A stretch of DNA of 56,733 bases from Neobacillus vireti (GTDB lineage: Bacteria > Bacillota > Bacilli > Bacillales > Cytobacillaceae), in NCBI RefSeq assembly GCF_001026695.1, contig NZ_LDNB01000025.1, positions 1 through 56,733 on the forward strand, in the 5' to 3' direction. The notes under the pieces are model-generated. The model was not told the DNA's origin. It searched no databases and saw only the letters and a list, made by a program, of their open reading frames with translations. The position numbers and the translations under genes are program-made. Positions 1 to 6,168 of the stretch are shown here, one piece after another. Every line of letters starts with the position of its first letter. Position 1 is the stretch's first letter.

Positions 1-134
1 TGTTAAACATTGTAGCCAAGTAGGATAAAAATGACTCTTTTCTTTTTACACAATTATACGGACTTAATCATTTTTTGTGCAGATTTCCTCCATAGCTCCC
101 TTTTTGTGCTACCTTTTTTAGGAAATTGCCCCTT

Positions 135-239
135 ACCCATCGCTTTGATCGATTTACCCGTCTGTTTTTCCCTTTTACCCGTCTATCTTGCTGATTTACC
201 CGTCACTTTTCTCCTCTTACCCGTCTACCCTTTTCAGAC
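135..239. repeat. 21-bp periodic array 1 (ACCCGTC core)
   Basis: The heptamer ACCCGTC, or ACCCATC in the first unit, starts at 135, 156, 177, 198 and 219. That is five units exactly 21 bp apart. The 14 bp between cores are pyrimidine-rich and differ between units. The array begins about 18 bp beyond the terminator hairpin of the leftward ArsR operon. It can be read through in a plus frame, giving heptads starting LPV, but no ribosome binding site supports translation. It belongs with the arrays at 5241, 9588 and 14369. Confidence 0.85.
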
Positions 240-259
240 CGCCCTCTTGGCAGACTAAA

Positions 260-280
260 AGCCAGGCGATTAGCCTGGCT
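260..280 (-). terminator. Terminator of the AHSA1-arsR operon
   Basis: Inverted repeat AGCCAGGC / GCCTGGCT with a 5-nt loop. On the minus strand it starts at the arsR stop codon and is followed by a short T-run. Confidence 0.75.
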
Positions 281-618
281 CAGGTATCTTTATCGAGCTC
301 ATCCGACTCCACTAAACGTTTCAGCGCACCAAGTTTATTTTCCCAATATAATTCAAAATATTGGAGCCAATCTTTTAATTCATGTAGTGGTTCTGGCGCA
401 AGCTTGTACCTTGTTTCCCTGCCGACTTTCTGCTTCTTAACTAGACCTGCATCCGCTAATACACCCAGATGCTTGGACACGGCCGTTCTACTCATCGAGA
501 AGTGCCCACTGATAGCTGTGACAGGCATTTCTTCGTTGCTTAGAAGTTTCAACAGCTTTCGCCTTGTTGGATCAGCAATGGCTTGAAAGACATCATGCTT
601 TGCTGGTATTGCAGCCAT
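280..618 (-). CDS. ArsR-family winged-helix repressor
   Basis: This 112-residue protein has the compact ArsR fold. An N-terminal segment with DPTRRKLLKLL matches the family helix 1. It is followed by a helix-turn-helix (MSRTAVSKHLGVLADAGLV, about residues 43-61) and a wing containing GRETRYKL. No CxC metal-binding motif is visible, so it is probably not a metal sensor. It resembles the SdpR/YczG-like repressors that are paired with AHSA1 proteins. Its ATG follows the stop codon of the upstream AHSA1 gene with no gap, so the two are co-transcribed and probably translationally coupled. An inverted repeat over the operon start (1070-1085) is the likely operator, implying autorepression. The ligand is unknown. 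Confidence 0.88.
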   Translation of the reverse strand: MAAIPAKHDVFQAIADPTRRKLLKLLSNEEMPVTAISGHFSMSRTAVSKHLGVLADAGLVKKQKVGRETRYKLAPEPLHELKDWLQYFELYWENKLGALKRLVESDELDKDT

Positions 619-1041
619 TTATGCCTCAACATATCCTTGCAATTTTTTTACAAGACCCGCCCAGCCTTGATTCATGTTTTCGCGAATTGGAGTATGTGGA
701 GCACCAAATTCTGTGACTTTGGCAGCATCCCAACCGCTATGAATTACCGTAAATTCAGTTTTTCCATCGAGCTCTTTTAATTCAAATGTTAGTGTCCAAT
801 CTTTTCCCCAATTGAACGAAAGGCTATTTGGCGGGTCGACTTTCGTTACCTTACATGGAGACATTCCAAATTGGCCGGCGTTTAGGTGAAATTCATGACC
901 TTCAACTGGTTCCATATCATTTGGCATAAACCAGGCGGCTAATCCTTCTGAAGTTGCTACAGCGTTCCATACTTTCGTAATTGGTGCATTATACACTAGT
1001 GTGTGTCTAATATCAGGTAATGTTTGGGTTTGATTTTCCAT
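619..1041 (-). CDS. AHSA1/SRPBCC-domain protein
   Basis: This 140-residue protein is a single START-like (SRPBCC) domain of the activator-of-Hsp90-ATPase type. Typical features are the N-terminal IRHTLVYNAPITKVWNAVAT strand-helix and the C-terminal W..K helix (MNQGWAGLVKKLQGYVEA). Such domains form a hydrophobic pocket for small ligands. In Bacillus they are often encoded with an ArsR repressor, as here, where the arsR ATG directly abuts this stop codon. The start is supported by AGAGGAG 8 nt upstream. The promoter TTGACA-18-TATTAT lies at 1115-1091 on the minus strand. A role in sensing or binding a hydrophobic compound is inference only. Confidence 0.85.
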   Translation of the reverse strand: MENQTQTLPDIRHTLVYNAPITKVWNAVATSEGLAAWFMPNDMEPVEGHEFHLNAGQFGMSPCKVTKVDPPNSLSFNWGKDWTLTFELKELDGKTEFTVIHSGWDAAKVTEFGAPHTPIRENMNQGWAGLVKKLQGYVEA

Positions 1042-1069
1042 TATGATTGCTCCTCTTTAAATAAAATGC

Positions 1070-1085
1070 GAAACCATTTAGTTTC
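1070..1085 (-). promoter_or_regulatory. Putative operator of the arsR operon
   Basis: A perfect inverted repeat, GAAAC-N6-GTTTC, lies directly downstream of the -10 hexamer and would cover the transcription start. Another GTTTC half-site lies in the promoter spacer around 1110. Position and symmetry fit an ArsR-type autorepressor. The assignment is inferred. Confidence 0.6.
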
Positions 1086-1090
1086 ACATA

Positions 1091-1120
1091 ATAATATAGC
1101 ACCTTTTGGTTTCATGTCAA
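1091..1120 (-). promoter_or_regulatory. SigA-type promoter of the AHSA1-arsR operon
   Basis: The minus strand carries a perfect -35 TTGACA (1120-1115), an 18-bp spacer and -10 TATTAT (1096-1091). The operator-like palindrome follows immediately. Confidence 0.7.
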
Positions 1121-1130
1121 CCGTTAAAAA

Positions 1131-1157
1131 GGTGACTCCATATTTAGTAGAGTCACC
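1131..1157 (-). terminator. Terminator of the DUF2935 gene
   Basis: Stem GGTGACTC / GAGTCACC, followed on the minus strand by TTTTT. It lies 30 bp past the stop codon of the 1188-1616 gene. Confidence 0.75.
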
Positions 1158-1187
1158 GTAAACATAGCATTTCATTCAAGAGGAAAT

Positions 1188-1616
1188 TTATTGGCCGCTA
1201 GATAGCAACGCTTGAGCAATTCCGACAAAGTATTCGGATTCGCGAATAATATGATTTAAAACCACTTTAGCAGTATGATTACCGCTTACTGCTTGACTAT
1301 GTGTTTTAATCTGCTCACATAATTGAATAAAAGACTCGCTTTCCTGCAAGCAATAAGTCACAAGCTGAAGCACCTGCTGAAGCAATTGGTCCGATACTTG
1401 AGAACCTGAGCGAATCACAGATTCAATAAATCTTACAACCTGCTGATGCGTTTCCCCAAGAGCTTGTTCCCACTTTTTCAGGGCAGCAACAAATTCCGGC
1501 TCCAGTCCCGAGACCAGCTCCCTAATTACTACTGTATGCTCCTCTTCTTGATGCTTCCAAAATTCCGCTTCATCTAAAATTCGCAGTGGCATTTGCGGTC
1601 CATAGTAAAATTGCAT
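1188..1616 (-). CDS. DUF2935-type helical protein (single domain)
   Basis: This all-helical protein of about 142 residues has an N-terminal FWKHQEEEHTVVIREL motif rich in His and Glu, followed by helices with further acidic and His residues (HIIRESEYFV near the end). The motif resembles the DUF2935 family of Bacillales, whose usual members carry two such four-helix units. Here only one is present, so it is either a half-length member or a relative. The helical bundle with His/Glu could bind metal, but that is speculation. The second ATG (1616) is chosen because GGGGGG sits 6 nt before it. The first ATG (1622) abuts the G-run with no spacing. Confidence 0.65.
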   Translation of the reverse strand: MQFYYGPQMPLRILDEAEFWKHQEEEHTVVIRELVSGLEPEFVAALKKWEQALGETHQQVVRFIESVIRSGSQVSDQLLQQVLQLVTYCLQESESFIQLCEQIKTHSQAVSGNHTAKVVLNHIIRESEYFVGIAQALLSSGQ

Positions 1617-1770
1617 AGACATCCCCCCATCTTCTTTTCATATCAATGTATGGGATGGGCTATGAAAATATTCATGAATAAGACAATACCACAACTACTC
1701 CCTATAGCGCTATTTGATGGTGTACATGTTACTATTATATAAAATCAGTAAAAATTTAGGAGTCGTATTT

Positions 1771-2517
1771 ATGTTAAATACTCAATATGTCAGAACGATT
1801 AAATTAAAAAGAGAGGATATCCCCTCTTTTAAAAAATATCCCTTTAACCTTCCTAGTTTAAAGACATTAGACGAGCTTTCTTTTCATCCCAATGTTACCT
1901 TTCTCATCGGGGAAAACGGAATGGGCAAATCAACCTTATTAGAAGCGATAGCAACCGCATTAGGGTTCAATCCAGAAGGAGGATCCTTCAATTTTAATTT
2001 TTCAACTTATGATTCACATTCACCGCTTGGAGACTATCTTAAAGTAATCAAAGGGATTGAAAAACCGCGGGATGGGTTTTTCTTGCGGGCGGAAAGTTTT
2101 TATAATGTTGCTTCAAACATTGAGGAATTGGATCGTGAAGGCAGGGGGCGACGGATAATTGATTCCTTTGGGGGAGTTTCCCTTCATGAGCAGTCACATG
2201 GCGAGGCATTTTTTGCCACATTTCTTCACCGTTTTGGCGGCAATGGAATCTATATTTTGGATGAACCGGAAGCCGCTCTGTCGCCGCTTCGGCAAATGTC
2301 GATGTTGACGAGGATCCATGATCTAGTTCAGGAGAATTCGCAATTTATCATTGCGACCCATTCGCCAATCATCATGGCATATCCAGAGGCGAGGATTTTT
2401 GAGTTCTCCGAGGAAGGAATCAACGAGCGCCGTCTTGAGGAAACCAATCATTATCAAATCATGAAACAATTTTTCGATGATAAAAATAGAATCCTGCATC
2501 ATTTGTTAAATGGATGA
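1771..2517 (+). CDS. AAA-type ATPase of the ABC/SMC-like superfamily
   Basis: This soluble ATPase of 248 residues carries Walker A GENGMGKST (about residues 48-56). It also has an ABC-like signature region around SHGEAFFATFL, Walker B IYILDEPEAALS and the H-loop ATHSPII. It has no coiled coil and no partner permease, so it is not an ABC transporter subunit. It resembles the stand-alone predicted ATPases of the COG3910 type. The ATG at 1771 is preceded by TTAGGAG at an 8-nt spacing. An upstream in-frame ATG at 1714 has no Shine-Dalgarno sequence. The gene is monocistronic and ends in a bidirectional terminator shared with convergent speD. Its biological role is unknown. Confidence 0.8.
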   Translation: MLNTQYVRTIKLKREDIPSFKKYPFNLPSLKTLDELSFHPNVTFLIGENGMGKSTLLEAIATALGFNPEGGSFNFNFSTYDSHSPLGDYLKVIKGIEKPRDGFFLRAESFYNVASNIEELDREGRGRRIIDSFGGVSLHEQSHGEAFFATFLHRFGGNGIYILDEPEAALSPLRQMSMLTRIHDLVQENSQFIIATHSPIIMAYPEARIFEFSEEGINERRLEETNHYQIMKQFFDDKNRILHHLLNG

Positions 2518-2520
2518 ACC

Positions 2521-2550
2521 AAAAGAGCGCATTGACACCCGCGCTCTTTT
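2521..2550. terminator. Bidirectional terminator, ATPase gene / speD
   Basis: Perfect stem AAAAGAGCGC / GCGCTCTTTT between two convergent stop codons, with A/T runs on both sides. Confidence 0.85.
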
Positions 2551-2551
2551 A

Positions 2552-3358
2552 TTAAACAATATTTTTTCCATAAAAAATTTCATCCATCTCTAACTTTAAT
2601 CTCTCTGTTATCTCAATATGTTCATCTGGAGTCAGTTTATCTTTCGTATAGCCAAACAAATAGTTATTTAAATCGAATTTACGCAGCTTACATTTTGTGT
2701 GGAAAATATGCTCCTGATAGACATTAACATCAATCATATCAAATAATTCACCGACATCTTCAGGGATATAATTTTGAATTGAGTTAATTTCGTGGTCGAT
2801 AAAAAGCTTGTGACCTGTTTTATCCCTCGTAAAACCGCGAACACGGTAATCAATCGTCATTACGTCGGTTTCAAATGTACGGATTAAATAATGGAGTGCC
2901 TTAAGCGGCGAAATTTCGCCGCATGTGGAAACATCAATATCTGCCCGAAATGTACTAATTCCTTCATCGGGGTGGAATTCCGGGTATGTATGAACAGTGA
3001 TATGGCTCTTATCGAGCTGCATCACCACTGATTCTGGAAGCGGACCAGGTGATTCCTCGAATGATTCTGATGGAGCATTTGCCACTGGTCCTTCCGATAC
3101 CAGCAATGTCACACTTGCACCCGCAGGCTCAAAATCCTGGCTGGCAACATTTAAGACATGAGCGCCAATGATATCTGAGACATGCCGTAAGATTTTTTCC
3201 AATCTCTCCCCGCTATATTCTTCATCAATATAGTTTAAATAAGCTTCCCGTTCTTCCCTCGTCCTTGTGAAACAAATATCATACATATTAAAGCTTAACG
3301 ACTTCGTTAAGTTATTAAAGCCGTGTAACTCAATCGCCTGCTCGTGTGTAAGCTTCAT
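2552..3358 (-). CDS. speD: S-adenosylmethionine decarboxylase, E. coli-type proenzyme
   Basis: The product decarboxylates S-adenosylmethionine to supply aminopropyl groups for spermidine. At 268 residues it is the long, E. coli-type class, not the roughly 125-residue class of B. subtilis SpeD. The sequence begins MKLTHEQAIELHGFNNLTKS as in enterobacterial SpeD. The autocatalytic site LDKSHITVHTYPE is present. Cleavage between Lys117 and Ser118 would give a pyruvoyl group on the new alpha chain. The downstream CGE..PLKAL segment is also conserved. AAAGGGGG precedes the ATG. No spermidine synthase gene is nearby. Its substrate is made by MetK, encoded at 25462. Confidence 0.92.
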   Translation of the reverse strand: MKLTHEQAIELHGFNNLTKSLSFNMYDICFTRTREEREAYLNYIDEEYSGERLEKILRHVSDIIGAHVLNVASQDFEPAGASVTLLVSEGPVANAPSESFEESPGPLPESVVMQLDKSHITVHTYPEFHPDEGISTFRADIDVSTCGEISPLKALHYLIRTFETDVMTIDYRVRGFTRDKTGHKLFIDHEINSIQNYIPEDVGELFDMIDVNVYQEHIFHTKCKLRKFDLNNYLFGYTKDKLTPDEHIEITERLKLEMDEIFYGKNIV

Positions 3359-3514
3359 GTTTCATTCCCCCTTTATAACCTAAAACCTAATTAAGATATA
3401 TAGTACCCATTGTTATACCCGGTTACTTATTTTTTCAAAAAGAACTCTTTATTGGACTGATTAACCAAAAATTGGTGTAATACTAATAGTATCTCCTTGA
3501 AAGTAGGTGTACAT

Positions 3515-4075
3515 GTGAGCTTACCTCAAGATCATCTAATAAAACTTGAAGAATTTTATAAAATGAGAGAAAAAACTGACAAACTAATGGAGTTCATTGA
3601 TGGAACCGTGTTTATGACTCCTTCACCTTCTACAAAACATCAGCGCGTTTCGGGCAGGATTTTTGCAAAATTATTTAATTTTTTAGAGGGCAAGACCTGT
3701 GAGGTCTTTCATGCACCATTTGATATTGAGCTTCATCGCGAAAATATGGAAGGAAACAAAATCATTATCCCTGACTTATCTGTAATAGGTGATAAAAGCG
3801 GGTTGACGGAAAATCGGTATGTTGGAGTTCCATCAATCATCATGGAAATTTTAAGTCCATCTAATCAGTCTCATGATTTAGTCTTTAAGTTGAACCTTTA
3901 TATGCAATACGGTGTTAAAGAATATTGGATTATCAACCCGATGCTAAATACCTTCCAAGTTTATGTTTTAGACTCAGAAGGCCAATATCAGCAACTGGAT
4001 GTCTTAAAGCAAACAGGAATATTGAAGTCAGCGGTTTTAGAAGGATTTGAAATATCATTGGAAGAGATTTTCTAA
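3515..4075 (+). CDS. Uma2-family (DUF820) endonuclease-like protein
   Basis: About 186 residues with the Uma2/DUF820 restriction-endonuclease-like core. GTVFMTPSPSTKHQRVSGRI is followed by IIPDLSVIGDK, EILSPSNQSHDLVFKLNLYMQYGVKEYWIINP and a C-terminal LEEIF. The Asp of PDLSV and the Glu of MEILSPS correspond to the PD-(D/E)xK catalytic residues. Members occur in many free-living bacteria, but their physiological role is not settled. GTG at 3515 is preferred because TAGGTG lies about 7 nt upstream. A TTG at 3497 lacks any ribosome binding site. It has its own terminator at 4074-4104 and looks like a single mobile-type accessory gene. Confidence 0.8.
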   Translation: MSLPQDHLIKLEEFYKMREKTDKLMEFIDGTVFMTPSPSTKHQRVSGRIFAKLFNFLEGKTCEVFHAPFDIELHRENMEGNKIIIPDLSVIGDKSGLTENRYVGVPSIIMEILSPSNQSHDLVFKLNLYMQYGVKEYWIINPMLNTFQVYVLDSEGQYQQLDVLKQTGILKSAVLEGFEISLEEIF

Positions 4076-4109
4076 GCAAAGTATCCAATTCAGATACTTT
4101 GCTTTTTTT
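4074..4109 (+). terminator. Terminator of the Uma2 gene
   Basis: AAGCAAAGTATC / GATACTTTGCTT stem with a 7-nt loop and TTTTT tail, directly after the stop codon. Confidence 0.88.
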
Positions 4110-4155
4110 CATGATATTTCACCTTATATTGAGGAAATAATAATGAGGTGAAGTG

Positions 4156-4421
4156 ATGAAAAAGCAGTTTTTTTGTTTTTCATATTTCTTTTATTGATGA
4201 CAAGCAGCGGGGCAAATGCGGAACCCGTTAATGAAAGTAATGTTAAAGTGGCGTTTGTCAGAGATCGTTTCCTCTGGACGAAAATAAACGGCAAAGAAGA
4301 AAAAATTACGAAAAAGAATCAAAAAGGAGACAATGCCAAGGTTTGGATTAAAAATGTCGGAGGTATGAATTTTTTGAAGCTAAACAATAATACTTACTTA
4401 TTTATAATAATTATAATTTAA
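4156..4421 (+). pseudogene. Broken secreted protein gene (frameshifted, truncated)
   Basis: A strong Shine-Dalgarno sequence (GAGGTGA) precedes ATG-AAA-AAG-CAG at 4156, but this frame stops after 13 codons. A one-base shift at the run of seven T's (about 4168-4174) joins it to a frame encoding a hydrophobic signal-peptide core, a TSSGANAEP cleavage-like site and VAFVRDRFLWTKINGKEEKITKK. The latter looks like the first blade of a TolB/WD40-like beta-propeller exported protein (family assignment tentative). The reading frame then runs into AT-rich sequence that forms the perfect PerR box upstream of dps, so the rest of the protein is missing. A sequencing error could explain the frameshift but not the truncation. 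Confidence 0.6.
4402..4416. promoter_or_regulatory. PerR box 1 upstream of dps (perfect)
   Basis: TTATAATAATTATAA is identical to the B. subtilis Per-box consensus TTATAATNATTATAA (15/15). It is centred 43 bp upstream of the second box. Confidence 0.8.
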
Positions 4422-4423
4422 TA

Positions 4424-4459
4424 TTGATTTTTAAATAGTATATGTTATAATAATTATAG
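4424..4459 (+). promoter_or_regulatory. dps promoter with overlapping PerR box 2
   Basis: A -35 TTGATT (4424-4429), a 16-bp spacer and a -10 TATAAT (4446-4451) are followed by the dps ribosome binding site. TTATAATAATTATAG (4445-4459), 14/15 to the Per box, covers the -10. PerR-Fe/Mn bound there would block RNA polymerase, with release on peroxide stress. Confidence 0.78.
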
Positions 4460-4482
4460 ATAGAAATTAGGAGGAATGCTAA

Positions 4483-4917
4483 ATGACACTCGAACAAGTA
4501 CTTAATCAACAAATCGCCAACTGGACCGTTTTATACACGAAATTACATCAGTTTCACTGGTATGTGAAAGGACCTCATTTCTTTACCTTACATGCAAAAT
4601 TTGAAGAACTTTATGATCAAGCAGCGGCCACAATCGATGAATTTGCGGAACAATTACTAGCTAATGGCGGCAGCCCTATTTCCACTTTAAAAGAGTCTCT
4701 TCAATTGGCAACGATTGAAGAAAGGAATGAAAAATTAACGGCAGAAGAAATGGTTCAGTCCGTCGTTAATGACTTTTCATTAATCATTGATGAATTAAAA
4801 ACGGGGATGGAAGTCGCGGAACAAAATAACGACGAAGTGACCAGCGATATGTTCCTCGGCCTAATTGGCAAACTTACTAAACATAACTGGATGCTGAAAT
4901 CCTTCCTGAATGCATAA
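4483..4917 (+). CDS. dps: Dps-family ferritin-like DNA/iron protection protein
   Basis: This 144-residue mini-ferritin stores iron using peroxide as oxidant and thereby protects DNA. Ferroxidase ligands sit as in Listeria Flp: His25 (QFHWYVKG), His37 (FTLHAKF), Asp52 and Glu56 (TIDEFAEQLL), contributed by two subunits of the dodecamer. Length and sequence match Bacillus Dps/MrgA. AGGAGG lies 8 nt before the ATG. Two PerR boxes upstream, one over the -10, indicate induction by hydrogen peroxide. A terminator follows at 4935-4957. Confidence 0.95.
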   Translation: MTLEQVLNQQIANWTVLYTKLHQFHWYVKGPHFFTLHAKFEELYDQAAATIDEFAEQLLANGGSPISTLKESLQLATIEERNEKLTAEEMVQSVVNDFSLIIDELKTGMEVAEQNNDEVTSDMFLGLIGKLTKHNWMLKSFLNA

Positions 4918-4934
4918 TAAAATAGCTATTTAAT

Positions 4935-4963
4935 GGACAAGGCTTGATGCCTTGTCCTTTTTT
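4935..4963 (+). terminator. dps terminator
   Basis: GGACAAGGC / GCCTTGTCC stem with a 5-nt loop and TTTTTTATTTT tail, 17 bp after the stop codon. Confidence 0.9.
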
Positions 4964-5033
4964 ATTTTATTTAAAAATATTTAGCTGTTTATGATGTTTT
5001 TGATATGATAAAGGCAAGAAATTTAAGGAGGAA

Positions 5034-5201
5034 GTGAATTGTGGGGAAATTGCCGATACCGGTCAGGCGATAAAATCTGTTACCGGAAAAGAACCGGCCA
5101 TCATTCGGACTCCCTATGGCGATACGAATGCAGATGTAGCGGCGATTTCCAAACAAGAAGGGTATTCCATATTCCTTAGCATATCAATAATCAGATTGTA
5201 G
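5034..5201 (+). pseudogene. Polysaccharide deacetylase remnant
   Basis: A GTG start with a very good ribosome binding site (AAGGAGG at 5025-5031) opens a 55-codon frame. Its product contains IADTGQAIKSVTGKEP, IIRTPYGDTNADV and ISKQEGYSIFLS. This is the middle-to-late part of a NodB-type polysaccharide deacetylase, around the R-P-P-Y-G motif (here RTPYG). The catalytic Asp/His motifs that should precede it and the C-terminal HD motif are absent. The ribosome binding site appears joined directly to mid-gene sequence, which suggests a large internal deletion plus loss of the 3' end. Unlikely to be functional. Confidence 0.65.
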
Positions 5202-5240
5202 AAAAGGCAGAGACTACTGCCTCTTCTTTTGGCAAAAATT

Positions 5241-5366
5241 CGCTCGTTGAACTCCAAAATTCGCTCGTTGAAGCTGGAAATCCGCTCATTGAACTCCAAA
5301 ATTCGCTCGTTGAAGCTGGAAATACGCTCATTGAACTCCAAAATTCACCAATTGAACATCAAGGTA
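5241..5366. repeat. 21-bp periodic array 2 (CGCTCGTTGA core)
   Basis: Six units start at 5241, 5262, 5283, 5304, 5325 and 5346, all exactly 21 bp apart. The core is CGCTCGTTGA or CGCTCATTGA, decayed in the last unit. Unit tails alternate between ACTCCAAAATT and AGCTGGAAAT types, giving a 42-bp higher-order period. The array ends 10 bp before the terminator hairpin of leftward ytzG. On the minus strand it would read as FNERI heptads, but no start signal supports expression. Confidence 0.88.
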
Positions 5367-5375
5367 TAAAAAAAT

Positions 5376-5407
5376 GAAAAAGCAGCCTACATTTTAGCTG
5401 CTTTTTC
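5376..5407 (-). terminator. Terminator of the murJ-ytzG operon
   Basis: Stem GAAAAAGCAGC / GCTGCTTTTTC with a 10-nt loop. On the minus strand it is followed by ATTTTTTT. It lies 12 bp past the ytzG stop codon. Confidence 0.88.
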
Positions 5408-5418
5408 ATAAATATTCT

Positions 5419-6138
5419 CTATTTTACTTGATAATTTCTCAATAATTCTACTTCTTCATCGGTTAATTCCCGGTATTCACCTAGCTCAAGTGTTTCGTCC
5501 AACGGCAGAGGTCCCATTGAAATCCGCTGTAGGTAGACAACACTTTTTCCAACCGCTTCGAACATTCTTTTCACCTGATGAAATTTACCTTCGGTGATGG
5601 TTAGCTCAATATCAGAACGCACACCGGATTTCAAGATTTTCAGATCGCCGGGCTTAGTTTCATAACCGTCATCCAAGGTTACTCCTCGACTGAATGCAGC
5701 GACATCTGCTTCTGTAACTTCCCTATCAATCACTGCAAAGTAAGTCTTCGGTACATGCTTTTTCGGTGAAAGCAAACGATGCGCTAATTGACCATCATTC
5801 GTAATCAGCAGCAAGCCTTCTGTGTCCTTGTCCAACCGCCCGACTGGAAACGGCTCATACACCTGATCTTCCATCTCCAATAAGTCAATGACCGTTTCAC
5901 AGGAGTTATCTTCTGTCGCGGATAATACCCCTTGCGGCTTGTTCATCATCAGGTAGATGAATTCTTTGTATTCAACAACTTCTCCATTTAAGGTGACAGT
6001 TTGTTTTGCCGTATCGACGTGCTGCTTGGCATCCTTAACCACAACATCATCTACTTTAACGGCCCCGCTTTTCAGCAGCTGCTTCACTTCCTTGCGGCTG
6101 CCGTAGCCGATATTGGCGAGCATTTTATCAATTCTCAA
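5419..6138 (-). CDS. ytzG: RsuA-family pseudouridine synthase
   Basis: This 239-residue enzyme isomerises a uridine in rRNA to pseudouridine. An N-terminal S4 RNA-binding domain (MRIDKMLANIGYGSRKEVKQ, residues 1-60) is followed by the RsuA/RluB/E/F catalytic domain. The catalytic motif is GRLDKDTEGLLLITNDG, with the Asp of RLDKDT as nucleophile, and the C-terminal KFHQVKRMFEAVG motif is present. Length equals B. subtilis YtzG. The start is TTG at 6138 with AAGGGGGA upstream. It lies 30 bp after murJ and is probably co-transcribed with it. The exact rRNA target cannot be told from sequence. Confidence 0.92.
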   Translation of the reverse strand: MRIDKMLANIGYGSRKEVKQLLKSGAVKVDDVVVKDAKQHVDTAKQTVTLNGEVVEYKEFIYLMMNKPQGVLSATEDNSCETVIDLLEMEDQVYEPFPVGRLDKDTEGLLLITNDGQLAHRLLSPKKHVPKTYFAVIDREVTEADVAAFSRGVTLDDGYETKPGDLKILKSGVRSDIELTITEGKFHQVKRMFEAVGKSVVYLQRISMGPLPLDETLELGEYRELTDEEVELLRNYQVK

Positions 6139-6168
6139 TGATAATCCCCCTTATTTTCTAGAAGATTT

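Noticed and set aside
31..258. Plus-strand frame with LPV heptads
   Set aside because: It is the translation of array 1 plus AT-rich sequence. No ribosome binding site.
188..586. Plus-strand 132-codon frame
   Set aside because: Antisense to the clear ArsR gene and low-complexity Ser-rich.
5114..5341. Minus-strand frame with FNERI heptads
   Set aside because: It is the translation of the 21-bp array plus the deacetylase remnant. No ribosome binding site is visible, and its start lies within the repeat.
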